Shown here one piece after another: positions 8,225-16,593 of a DNA stretch of 20,344 bases (the stretch's first letter is position 1; every line of letters starts with the position of its first letter). The DNA lies in contig JALTDM010000219.1 in the NCBI GenBank assembly GCA_027074135.1, forward strand, positions 1 to 20,344. Direction: 5' to 3'. The notes below the pieces were generated by a model that saw only the letters and a list, made by a program, of their open reading frames with translations, ran no database searches and was not told the origin of the DNA. Source of the DNA: Bacteroidales bacterium (lineage in GTDB: Bacteria; Bacteroidota; Bacteroidia; Bacteroidales; JALTDM01). Made by a program: the position numbers and the translations under genes.

Positions 8225-10239
8225 TGTTCAGCTTTATTTTTTCCGTAAAACTTCAGCAATAATGTTTCAAGTAGCAAAAGTAAAAGTGCAATTGCAACAA
8301 AATACTTTGTTAAGTCTTTGTCACTTACCGGATTAAAACCTTTTTGCAAACTTAAATTTGAATCGACAATTTTCACATTATTCATTCCTCTGAACTTGTT
8401 TAAAAGTTCGTCTTTACTCAAAAATATAAATTTCGCCTCTGCCCTGTTATAGTTAAATGCAACTGTTTTTTCTACCGAATCTGCATATAATTTATAGAAA
8501 CCGGCTTGCAATATGTCATTGTCTTTCAATATTATATTTACCTCATTGCCGGTATTTATTTGGTAAGGTACGAATTCCGTGTTTTTCTTAACAGGTTTTA
8601 TTTTAATAACTCGGTCTTTTTTAATTTTTGCAGGCAGGGTAATTGTATAAGCCTTGCCACAGTAATAATAAATTTGTCCTTCGGCAGGCTTTTGTGTTAC
8701 TGTATTATACAGCGAAACGAAAAAGAGTGGAGAAGCAAAAAAATCTTTGTTTGTGGTTATTGCAAGCGGATAAACTGCAAAAATACCTTTGTATGATTTG
8801 TTATAGAAAAGTACAGGCAAATCGTCTTGTGTTTTTATTATCACCGATGATGAGAGTGGCAGGTTTTCTACCGGCATAATATCCGTTACTCCGGGAAGTT
8901 TGGCATTCTTTTTTTTGATAATTGCATTGCGAAAAATTTTGTCTGAGTATTCCACCGTTTTGATTTCGTGCTTGCCTGTGTCTGTTTTTGCAAAATTTCC
9001 ACCACTGATTGATGTTAAAAATTCAGATGAACTTTTGTAATCATTGGGAGATGGAAAAAATATTACAGATGTGCCGTTTTTCAGCAGTTGCCTTACAAAA
9101 TCGTCAAAATGTGGAGGAATGTCAGTCAAGTTATCCAATATTACCGCATCAGGCTTAATTGTTTCCAATTCATTTATTTTTCCAACAGGAATTTTTTCTA
9201 TTTTAAATTCAGCTTCGTTATTATCGCCCGTAAAGACTGCTGACACATATCTGTACGAGGCAAATCCGTCCGGTTCGGATACAATTGCAATGGTGTATTT
9301 ATTTTTAATTCTGTATGAAAAAAACAATGTGTTATCAAAAGTTACAGGATAGTCGGCTATATATAATTTACCGAGAACAGTTTCGCTACTGCCCGAATAA
9401 GTGAACTTTATAGTATCTGTTACGGTAGCATCAGGGTCTATGGTTGCATTTTTTATGCTTTTCAATTCCGAATTTACAAATAATTTGACAGGTAATTCGT
9501 TTACTGTCGCATTGCTACGGTTAGTAACTTTGAAAACCAAACTGTTTGAAGCAGTATTTTCTGCCATGGCAAGATAGCAAGTATCCAAAATAATATCCGA
9601 AAAACTATTGCTTTGAAGGGGGAAAATATAATAAACACTCTCTGAATCAGGGATAAATGACAAAAAGTTTTCTTTCTGAAAATCTGAAAAGATGAAAAAT
9701 TTACCAATGTAATTTGATTTAGCTATTACAGAAAAAGTTTCGGGTTGCGGTTGAGATGGACTGACTTTCACCTTATCTAAATGCGAATAAAAATCTTTAA
9801 GTGTCAAATCTGTGTAAACATTATCATTTGTTATGAGGGTAAAAGTTGAATTTTTGTAAAATGAAGATGCAATTTTTTTTGTATAAGTTTTTGCAAAATC
9901 CAATAAAGTTCCGTTGCTGTTTTGTAGTGACATAGAAAAAGAATTGTCTATGTAAAAAGCAATCCCTTTATTTTTTACCGTTTGGATTTTTGTATCATTT
10001 TTCAATGTGGGACCTGCAAAAATAAAAACCAGTGCCAAGATTGCCGTAACACGAATCAACAACAATAGCAAATCCCGTATTTTCCTAATGTTTCTTGTTT
10101 CTTTTTCTAATTGCTTGAGCAGGTAAACATTGCTGAAAAGCACTTTTTTGTGCCGGTGCAGATTGATAATGTGAATAATTACAGGCAAAGCCGCCAGCAA
10201 CGAAAGCCACAATATTGAAGGGTGAGAAAAATAAAACAT
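8221..10239 (-). CDS. BatA-domain / vWA-like membrane protein
   Basis: The start chosen is the ATG at 10239 (672 residues), giving MFYFSHPSILWLSLLAALPV, the standard opening of the BatA N-terminal domain. A GTG at 10248 would add only three residues and sits almost on the promoter. The N-terminus has two membrane segments, about 5-25 and 55-77, separated by a basic loop with INLHRHKKVLFSNVYLLKQL, as in BatA-type proteins. A von Willebrand A-like domain follows with a MIDAS motif DNSFS (Asp98, Ser100, Ser102). The long periplasmic middle (about 200-640) is beta-rich with no motif I recognise. A final membrane span (YFVAIALLLLLLETLLL) ends the protein. In Bacteroidota, Bat proteins are linked to aerotolerance and to MoxR-ATPase chaperone systems. 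This stand-alone relative has no MoxR or Bat neighbours in the window, so its partner is unknown. It is coupled to the PhnP-like gene downstream. Confidence 0.88.
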   Translation of the reverse strand: MFYFSHPSILWLSLLAALPVIIHIINLHRHKKVLFSNVYLLKQLEKETRNIRKIRDLLLLLIRVTAILALVFIFAGPTLKNDTKIQTVKNKGIAFYIDNSFSMSLQNSNGTLLDFAKTYTKKIASSFYKNSTFTLITNDNVYTDLTLKDFYSHLDKVKVSPSQPQPETFSVIAKSNYIGKFFIFSDFQKENFLSFIPDSESVYYIFPLQSNSFSDIILDTCYLAMAENTASNSLVFKVTNRSNATVNELPVKLFVNSELKSIKNATIDPDATVTDTIKFTYSGSSETVLGKLYIADYPVTFDNTLFFSYRIKNKYTIAIVSEPDGFASYRYVSAVFTGDNNEAEFKIEKIPVGKINELETIKPDAVILDNLTDIPPHFDDFVRQLLKNGTSVIFFPSPNDYKSSSEFLTSISGGNFAKTDTGKHEIKTVEYSDKIFRNAIIKKKNAKLPGVTDIMPVENLPLSSSVIIKTQDDLPVLFYNKSYKGIFAVYPLAITTNKDFFASPLFFVSLYNTVTQKPAEGQIYYYCGKAYTITLPAKIKKDRVIKIKPVKKNTEFVPYQINTGNEVNIILKDNDILQAGFYKLYADSVEKTVAFNYNRAEAKFIFLSKDELLNKFRGMNNVKIVDSNLSLQKGFNPVSDKDLTKYFVAIALLLLLLETLLLKFYGKNKAEQ

Positions 10240-10258
10240 TGAAAACACTTTTATTCCG

Positions 10259-10289
10259 CAAAGTTAATTTATATAGCGATATAATGAAA
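10259..10289 (-). promoter_or_regulatory. Probable promoter of the BatA/vWA operon
   Basis: On the minus strand TAACTTTG (10259-10266) matches the Bacteroidota -7 consensus TAnnTTTG. It is preceded at exactly 19 bases by TTTC (10286-10289), three of four matches to the -33 consensus TTTG. The -7 box ends 19 bases before the ATG at 10239. Transcription would start so close to the alternative GTG at 10248 that the ATG is favoured. Not tested experimentally. Confidence 0.5.
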
Positions 10290-10347
10290 AATTTGCAAAT
10301 AGCTTTCTTTGGGACTTTATCTCAAAACGAATGATTTCAGATTATTT

Positions 10348-11592
10348 TTAAAAGAATTTCCAAATAATGTAAAATAGTGAAAAAAACGTTAGAGAAATCA
10401 TACCAATCCATGCATAAATTCGTAACCATGTTTTAGGCCGATGTTTTTCTGGCATTTGTTTGTGAGTTACTACAATGTAATTTACAATAGCAAAAAATGG
10501 TGCTGTAACAAAAGAAATTGTTGTAGCTAAATCGACCATAAATCGCATATTCTTGCTAAAAAAGAAAAGTAAAATTAATGCTCCTGCAACAACAACAGAC
10601 ATCCAAAATATTGATAATTCGCCTTCTTTAGTTTCTTTTTTGTTTATAATTAAATTAGTGGTAGGTTTGAGTACACGTGAGTAAGCATCAAGACAAGTTG
10701 TTGTTGTACTAAACATGGTAGTGAGCGCGGCTATACCGATAACCCAATATGACCATTTACCTATACTATGTGTGTACATTTCAATGAGTTGACTTGCAAA
10801 TGCTACTCCTTTGGGCGAAAATTGTTTACCTGTGCCGTACATTACCAGGGCCCCAAGAGATAAAAAACCCAAAGCTAAAATTATTGTTCCTATATAACCT
10901 ATGTTGAAATCTAACAGTGCTTCTTTCAATTTAGGATGATATCCAGTGTCTTTCTGTTTTGCTACAGACCAAAAAGAACTCCAAATAGAAATATCAAGTG
11001 GTGCAGGCATCCATCCAATGAAGGCTATAAGAAAAGCCAGGTCAATAGGGTTAGAAAAATCAAAAATACGAGTATATTCTGGATTAGGATGATATCCTAA
11101 AGAAAAGGCTTTAATTACTGCAAAAATTGTGGTAAGTGATAATAAAACAATTATAAATTTGATTAATCCATCAAGAACTGCATATTTGCCTAATATTAGA
11201 ATTATCATTGTTACTATTAAAATTATGGCACTTATTGTATTTATGTTCATGCTAAAATGAAAGACACTTCCGACTAATCCTGCGGTAACTATAGTTACTG
11301 CAGCTTGGATAGCAAACATAGTAGAAACGGTAAGAATCCAATATAAAATTATTGCCCATTTACCCAATTTATTGTATCCGTCAACAAGAGTTTTACCTGT
11401 AGCTGTTGCATAACGTGTTCCGAATTCAAAAGACGGATATTTTAAAAAGTTTGCCAGCAAAAGAATCCAAACAAAATAGAATCCATAATTAGCACCGGCA
11501 CGTGTTGATTGCACAAGATGTGAAACTCCTACAGCAGCACCTGCCCACAAAAGACCTGGGCCTATTGTTTTCAATAAGTTTTTAAGATTCAT
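10348..11592 (-). CDS. Divergent Nramp-family transporter
   Basis: This 414-residue membrane protein has about eleven hydrophobic segments. Its first segment aligns without gaps to the Nramp/MntH TM1 (IGPGLLWAGAAVGVSHLV, then RAGANYGF). Nramp proteins carry divalent metals, usually Mn2+ or Fe2+, into the cytoplasm with protons. Here the metal-binding DPGN of TM1 is replaced by GVSH (22-25). In TM6 the conserved MPH becomes MPA (195-197, in GWMPAPLDISIW). A Thr-rich stretch TTMFSTTTTC occurs near 291-300. The metal methionine position is kept but the acidic and amide ligands are not, so the substrate may differ from the classical metals. The gene stands alone on the minus strand: 108 bases separate its stop from the BatA gene, and its start faces the T9SS solenoid gene across 176 bases. 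Fold assignment is firm, substrate is not. Confidence 0.85.
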   Translation of the reverse strand: MNLKNLLKTIGPGLLWAGAAVGVSHLVQSTRAGANYGFYFVWILLLANFLKYPSFEFGTRYATATGKTLVDGYNKLGKWAIILYWILTVSTMFAIQAAVTIVTAGLVGSVFHFSMNINTISAIILIVTMIILILGKYAVLDGLIKFIIVLLSLTTIFAVIKAFSLGYHPNPEYTRIFDFSNPIDLAFLIAFIGWMPAPLDISIWSSFWSVAKQKDTGYHPKLKEALLDFNIGYIGTIILALGFLSLGALVMYGTGKQFSPKGVAFASQLIEMYTHSIGKWSYWVIGIAALTTMFSTTTTCLDAYSRVLKPTTNLIINKKETKEGELSIFWMSVVVAGALILLFFFSKNMRFMVDLATTISFVTAPFFAIVNYIVVTHKQMPEKHRPKTWLRIYAWIGMISLTFFSLFYIIWKFF

Positions 11593-11608
11593 TGTGAAAA
11601 ATTTTCAA

Positions 11609-11616
11609 CAAATTTA
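11609..11616 (-). promoter_or_regulatory. Candidate -7 box for the Nramp-family gene
   Basis: The minus strand reads TAAATTTG, a full match to TAnnTTTG, ending 16 bases before the ATG at 11592. No TTTG lies at the usual 19-base spacing, so this is a half-supported promoter. Confidence 0.3.
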
Positions 11617-11732
11617 TTTAATTCTTTTTGTAAAAGAGAGATTTCATACGCATAAAAATGGAATACTATCAATTTCTTTGTCAATAATTAATTACTGTTT
11701 ATCAAAAAATATTATGACTTAATTATTTGTAT

Positions 11733-11749
11733 CGTAATTATTACGTAAT
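11733..11749. promoter_or_regulatory. Dyad and direct repeat upstream of the solenoid gene
   Basis: CGTAAT-T-ATTACG is a perfect 6-base inverted repeat (11733-11745). It overlaps the palindrome TTACGTAA (11741-11748), and CGTAAT recurs 11 bases on, about one helical turn. It sits about 20 bases before the ATG at 11769, in the 176-base region shared with the divergent Nramp gene. It could be an operator for a dimeric regulator. AT-rich palindromes arise easily by chance, so support is modest. No clean -33/-7 pair was found for the solenoid gene. Confidence 0.3.
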
Positions 11750-11768
11750 AATAAAAGATTGAAATCAT

Positions 11769-14700
11769 ATGAAAAAAAGTAAATATATTTTATTGTTTTT
11801 ATATTTTATTTTTTTCACACTTAATATTTATTCTGTTGATTATTATGCAAGAACAAATGGTAATTGGAGTAGTCCATCAACATGGATTTCTACAAGTTGG
11901 ACTGCAGATTATCCCGGTCCGGGAGATAATGTTTATATAGATGGGTATCAAATTACCGTGAACATATCGAATGCGCAATGTGCTCATTTGGAATTAAAAT
12001 CAGACAGTAGAAATGCAAATGCGAGTTTAACTATACCTTCCGGTAAGTCATTGAGGGTTACAGGTGATGTGTTAGTTTCTTCTCCTAGCAATAGAGATAA
12101 AAATATAGATTTATATGTGTATGGAGATTTAAATATTTCGGGAAATTTACAATTTGACAGAGCCAGTAACAATACTAGACAACGAAGGTTACGATTATAT
12201 GTAGATGGAGGAAGAGTTGATATTAAAAGGAATTTAATTTATAACTATAGAAACGCCAGTACTTGGGAAACTAGTAGTAATGAAATAGAGTTAAGAAATG
12301 GAGGTGGAATAAGCTGTGATAATGTGAATATTTCAAAAAAAACGGGAGGTGGATTTAAAATTTATACAAATGGTGGCAGTTCATCTAACCCAAATGTTTG
12401 GGTAGTTTCAGGGAATTTTACTATTGAGGATTTGGCAGGCAATAGATTTGAACTTGATTTGAGAGGTTATACAAATCTTAATGTTAACGGATATTTTAAG
12501 GCTCGTTTGTCAAATGATTATCAATCTTATTTTTATTTACGTAATAATTCAAGTATATCAGCAAATAACATTGACATTGACAAAGAAGACGGAGATAATT
12601 TCAGATTTATTTTGTATGATAATTCAACCGTAACTACAAATGGAGATTTCGATATTAATATTACGAATTTTGATGGTAATTGGATGCACACGTATATCAC
12701 TCTACAAAATAATGCAAGAATAGATGTCGGAAGTAATTTTTCAGTTGTACAGAATCATAATAGTCAGAATAATTTAAGACTTCAAATGAGCGATAATGCA
12801 ATTTTATCTTGTGGCACTTCTACAACAGGAAATTTTATTTTTGAAAATTTACATGGAAATCAAACAGAAATATCATTGAGAGACAATTCTCAAGTAAATA
12901 TTTCAGGAAATGCAATTATAACTCATAATTCGACATATAGTAATGAAAATTTTAGGTTAAGAGATAATTCAAGTTTTTCCGTACAGGGAGATGTTACTTT
13001 TGATTATACTTGTACGAATGATTGGCAAGATTTTTATTTTTACATTGATAATTCCGCAACATTTTCTTCTGCTGATTTAACTGTTATAAACGATAGCCCG
13101 TTAAATAATATAAGAACATATTTTTATGTAAATAGAGATGCTAGTGCCACTATAAATGGCAACTTGGACATAAACCACAGTTCTTTAAGAGAATTACGTT
13201 TTTACATAAATACCGATGATGCATCATCTACAGGCGTGAATTTTACTGTAACCGGAGATTTGACAATAGATAATAACGGTACCGGTAATTCTGCAGGTAC
13301 TTATGTTAGAATTGACAGGGATGCGCAAGTATCTATAGGTGGAGATTTTTATATTAATCATCATAACTCCGGCGGAGAGTTTTTTGTTGATGTAAATCCG
13401 GATGCAGGAATTACAACACATCAAGTTGATTTACAGGTTGGAGGAGATTTTACCATGTATGCATCTAATGTTAGAGATATGAGATTTCGCACACAAAATA
13501 ATGCTACAGTTAATATTGGTGGAGATGTGGAAATTCAGGCTTCAGGTTATGCCACTACTTGGGGAGATATGAATATTAGATTTAATGATAACAGTAACGT
13601 AACTATAAACGGCAATTTTACAGCAGATAAAACTGAAGGAGCAGAATTTAATTTTAGAACGGAAGATAATGCTCAATTTTTATGTAAAGGAGAAGCAAAA
13701 TTCGGTTATTCAAATGCCAGCGAAGACTGGGCCGGATTTTTGTTTAGATTCTTAGATAATTCGATGTGTACAATACAAGGAAAGACACGTATATATAATA
13801 CAAGTACATTATTACATAATCCTACTATTTTAAGAGTTGATAATAATGCAGTTTTCACTGTTGGGAAAAATGATGCTACACATTCTTATAATTTGCATAT
13901 GAGGCATAATTCTATGGAAGAATTTACTGTTGATTGTAGATCTAATGCAGTTATGAATGTTTATGGAGAATTTAACTTTGAAAAACAAAACAATGATCCT
14001 TATACAGACGGTAAGATTGAACTGAGAGATAATGCCAGGATAAATGTTTATGATAATCTGGTTTTGAACAACAGTAATAATGATAGATCGGTGTATGTAA
14101 GATTGCGTGATGATAATTGTGTGTTGAATGTTCGTGGAAATATAGATATGACTTCAGCTCTGGCTTCCAATCGAGTTTATATAAGACTAGACAATGCAAG
14201 TAAGTTGCACATAGGTGGCAGTTTTTTGCGTAATGCAACTCCAAACAAATACGGAAAGTTGGATGCAAGAAATACTTCTACTGTTTATTATGATGGAGAC
14301 GGTACTTTCGGGCAACAAGTAATTGCTGAAAATTACGGTGACGGTACAGACGGCTTTACCTATCAAAATATTGTTATAAACAATACATCGTCTAGCGTAC
14401 CACAGCTTACAATGGAAGGAATTGTGGAAGTTTTAGCAGGTAGAAATGTATCATTCTTGGATGGAATAGTTGAGGCTACTGCAAGTAAATACTTTAGGAT
14501 ATTGGATGATGCTACTGTTTCTGATGCTTCTGATAATTCTTATGTTCAAGGTTTTGTGCACAAAGTCGGAGATGATGCTTTTACTTATCCTGTAGGTAAT
14601 ACTGATAATGATGACGGAAATACCCGTTATGCACCATTAACTTTAACTCCATATTCTTATGGTATAGCACCATCCAATAATACAGAATTTGCTGTCTATT

Positions 14701-15590
14701 ATGCAAATATAAATCCAAATGCCGTAGGTGATACATCTCAATTAGATCCTTCATTAAACCATGTAAGTCGTGAAGAATATTGGTTGATAAATAAAATTTA
14801 TGCAAATAGCGGATGGAACGTAACTTTGTCATGGAAGTTTCCTAGAAGTGGTCACATAGATAATACTTCTGAAATTAGAATAGCACATTGGAACGGAAGT
14901 TTGTGGGAAAATTACGGAAATGACGGTACAACAGGTAATGTAAATTCAGGAACGATAACTGTTAACAATGTTACTAATTTCAGTCCTTTCACTTTGGCAT
15001 CTATAACCGATTTGAATCCATTGCCGGTAGAGTTGGTATATTTTTATGGTAAACAAAATGCTCAAAATGTTGATTTGTATTGGCAGACAGCCACCGAAAT
15101 AAATAATGATTATTTTACTGTAGAACGTTCGGCAGACGGAGTAAATTTTGTGCCGTTGGGTTATGTTGAAGGAAAAGGAAACTATAACGCAATAAGTAAT
15201 TACAAATTTACTGATTATCATCCTTACAGCGGAGTAAATTATTACCGCTTAAAGCAAACCGATTTCGATGGCAAATACAGATATTCTAACATTATTTCTG
15301 TATATTTCTTATCTACTGAAGAAACTCAATCAGTTGAAATTTACCCGAATCCTGTTGTTAGTTCAACATTAAATTTAACATTAAAAGGATTTACACCGAA
15401 ACAAAATGTAAGTATTTTGATAAAAAATACAAAAGGGCAATCAGTATTTGCTAAAGAATACAAAGTTGATTCTTTTGGAAATACACGGATAAAAATAGAT
15501 GTGGATGCATTGAATGCCGGATTATATTTTATAAGTATTTACGACAAGTCATCAGGAAAGCTTTTAACAGAAAAATTTATAGTTAAATAA
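11769..15590 (+). CDS. Large type IX-secreted repeat protein (probable beta-solenoid) with Por sorting domain
   Basis: This protein has 1273 residues. Residues 1-22 are a signal peptide ending NIYS. A short opening module follows (YYARTNGNWSSPSTW, then GPGDNVYIDGYQITVN), common at the N-terminus of T9SS cargo. Residues about 110-845 consist of roughly 25 degenerate repeats of 25-33 residues around a core like LRDNSxhxhxGNhxI (h, hydrophobic), for example ISLRDNSQVNISGNAIITHN and IRFNDNSNVTINGNFTADK. Each would form one turn of a beta-solenoid. Residues about 860-1080 are a beta-rich region, and 1084-1180 a fibronectin-like module (LPVELVYFYG, TATEINNDYFTVERS, NYYRLKQTDFDGKY). Residues about 1188-1273 are the T9SS type A sorting domain (VEIYPNPV to KLLTEKFIVK). 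The protein should cross the outer membrane and be attached to the surface or released. The stop overlaps the convergent DUF4421 gene by 8 bases. Adhesion or matrix function is likely but inferred. Confidence 0.88.
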   Translation: MKKSKYILLFLYFIFFTLNIYSVDYYARTNGNWSSPSTWISTSWTADYPGPGDNVYIDGYQITVNISNAQCAHLELKSDSRNANASLTIPSGKSLRVTGDVLVSSPSNRDKNIDLYVYGDLNISGNLQFDRASNNTRQRRLRLYVDGGRVDIKRNLIYNYRNASTWETSSNEIELRNGGGISCDNVNISKKTGGGFKIYTNGGSSSNPNVWVVSGNFTIEDLAGNRFELDLRGYTNLNVNGYFKARLSNDYQSYFYLRNNSSISANNIDIDKEDGDNFRFILYDNSTVTTNGDFDINITNFDGNWMHTYITLQNNARIDVGSNFSVVQNHNSQNNLRLQMSDNAILSCGTSTTGNFIFENLHGNQTEISLRDNSQVNISGNAIITHNSTYSNENFRLRDNSSFSVQGDVTFDYTCTNDWQDFYFYIDNSATFSSADLTVINDSPLNNIRTYFYVNRDASATINGNLDINHSSLRELRFYINTDDASSTGVNFTVTGDLTIDNNGTGNSAGTYVRIDRDAQVSIGGDFYINHHNSGGEFFVDVNPDAGITTHQVDLQVGGDFTMYASNVRDMRFRTQNNATVNIGGDVEIQASGYATTWGDMNIRFNDNSNVTINGNFTADKTEGAEFNFRTEDNAQFLCKGEAKFGYSNASEDWAGFLFRFLDNSMCTIQGKTRIYNTSTLLHNPTILRVDNNAVFTVGKNDATHSYNLHMRHNSMEEFTVDCRSNAVMNVYGEFNFEKQNNDPYTDGKIELRDNARINVYDNLVLNNSNNDRSVYVRLRDDNCVLNVRGNIDMTSALASNRVYIRLDNASKLHIGGSFLRNATPNKYGKLDARNTSTVYYDGDGTFGQQVIAENYGDGTDGFTYQNIVINNTSSSVPQLTMEGIVEVLAGRNVSFLDGIVEATASKYFRILDDATVSDASDNSYVQGFVHKVGDDAFTYPVGNTDNDDGNTRYAPLTLTPYSYGIAPSNNTEFAVYYANINPNAVGDTSQLDPSLNHVSREEYWLINKIYANSGWNVTLSWKFPRSGHIDNTSEIRIAHWNGSLWENYGNDGTTGNVNSGTITVNNVTNFSPFTLASITDLNPLPVELVYFYGKQNAQNVDLYWQTATEINNDYFTVERSADGVNFVPLGYVEGKGNYNAISNYKFTDYHPYSGVNYYRLKQTDFDGKYRYSNIISVYFLSTEETQSVEIYPNPVVSSTLNLTLKGFTPKQNVSILIKNTKGQSVFAKEYKVDSFGNTRIKIDVDALNAGLYFISIYDKSSGKLLTEKFIVK
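12100..14300 (+). repeat. About 25 degenerate coding repeats of 75-100 bases in the T9SS solenoid
   Basis: The translated region repeats a pattern of beta strand, then D/N-N-A/S, then a strand with G-N or G-D, then a polar loop. Units can be lined up by eye, such as LRDNSSFSVQGDVTF, IDRDAQVSIGGDFYI, TQNNATVNIGGDVEI and LRDDNCVLNVRGNIDM. The repeats are clear in protein but diverged in DNA, so this is an old expansion, not a recent tandem duplication or a CRISPR array. Loop lengths vary, from about 4 to 12 residues. Confidence 0.75.
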
Positions 15591-16593
15591 ACCGATACCC
15601 GAAATAGAGTTTTGCATTTTTAACTGTCGGTGAAATATCATATAGGTTTTTAATGTGATAATTATATTGAAAAACTACTGCATAAATTCCCCAAAAGAAT
15701 TTATTATTTTTACCTATGTTTCCGCCAAAAGAAATTCTGCCATCGGTAGAAAACGAATTACTGAAACTATCTTTGCTGAAAGATTCCGAGTTTTTTGAAA
15801 GTCCGGCAGAACCTATATAGGGTCCGAAGTTTAACATAAGATATAAATTGAGAAATAATTTGCCTTTGAACCAAACGAAAGTATAAGACCCGCCTCCGGA
15901 TGCATACATTTGTAAAAAGCTATAATTCTTTAAAATGGTAAGAGTATCTAATATAGGGCTGTTTACCCATATTTCCGGTACAAAATAATTTTTAGAGTTT
16001 GCTGCAGAAAAATTAAAGCCTCCTCCAATAAGCCAAGTTCCGGCTCTTTTTCTTTGTATTTCGTTTGCCAAATAAACACTGCGTAATGAAAATTTATAAG
16101 GATTGGTCATAAAGAAAAAACTGCCTCCCATATTGGCAATTTGAGCATCTGGCACAGTCGGATAGTATGTGTAATTCCAATTTTTATCAAATGTTTTGGG
16201 ATTATTTACATAGAAACCTTTATACCATTGAAAATAAAAATTTATCAAATACATTTTTGAGTAAGAATTAATTTGTAAGTCCAGCCTGTCGGTTTTGCCG
16301 TAAATTTTATTATCATTGTTCATATAGCCTGGTGTAAAACCTATTCCTAGTCCTAACCATCTGTATGAAAATGCCAAACCGATAGATCTTGAATCATTTG
16401 GCTTTAGTTCAAAGGTCTTATTTACTTGCAGGTTTTTTAAATCGAGTTCCGTTGACCTTGCTGATGTTTGAATTTTCAGAATAAAGTTTTTTGATAAGTC
16501 TTTAACATAAGTTGTATCCCTTTTTATACCTTTTGCTTGGGAAATCAATAAGGTGGAAATTATTAAGACTGAGATAATTTTATTCATTTGCAT
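15583..16593 (-). CDS. DUF4421-family outer-membrane protein
   Basis: This protein has 336 residues. The start MQMNKIISVLIISTLLISQAKG could also be the second ATG at 16587 (MNKIISV). Either gives a signal peptide ending near QAKG. The rest alternates polar and aromatic residues like an outer-membrane beta-barrel and matches the DUF4421 pattern: an early SIGLAFSYRWLGLGIGFTPG, then TDRLDLQINSYSKMYLINFYFQ, WYKGFYVNNP, and a last strand AKLYFGYRFI. The function of DUF4421 is unknown; barrel proteins of this kind may be pores or assembly factors. The gene is the last of the recR operon. Its start overlaps the glycosyltransferase stop by 8-14 bases, so the two are co-expressed, and a role in placing a glycan on the cell surface is a fair guess. 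Its stop overlaps the convergent T9SS gene by 8 bases. Confidence 0.78.
   Translation of the reverse strand: MQMNKIISVLIISTLLISQAKGIKRDTTYVKDLSKNFILKIQTSARSTELDLKNLQVNKTFELKPNDSRSIGLAFSYRWLGLGIGFTPGYMNNDNKIYGKTDRLDLQINSYSKMYLINFYFQWYKGFYVNNPKTFDKNWNYTYYPTVPDAQIANMGGSFFFMTNPYKFSLRSVYLANEIQRKRAGTWLIGGGFNFSAANSKNYFVPEIWVNSPILDTLTILKNYSFLQMYASGGGSYTFVWFKGKLFLNLYLMLNFGPYIGSAGLSKNSESFSKDSFSNSFSTDGRISFGGNIGKNNKFFWGIYAVVFQYNYHIKNLYDISPTVKNAKLYFGYRFI

Noticed and set aside
8506..8879. Overlapping short plus-strand frames
   Set aside because: They are antisense to the BatA/vWA gene and overlap each other in different frames, with no signal or domain.
13972..14268. Antisense frame of 98 codons rich in His, Tyr and Leu
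   Set aside because: It is a by-product of the Asn/Asp-rich repeats on the opposite strand and has no promoter or domain.
12100..14300. CRISPR or recent tandem DNA repeat
   Set aside because: The repetition is visible only in the translated protein, units differ in length and DNA sequence, and there is one continuous open frame with a signal peptide and a sorting domain.
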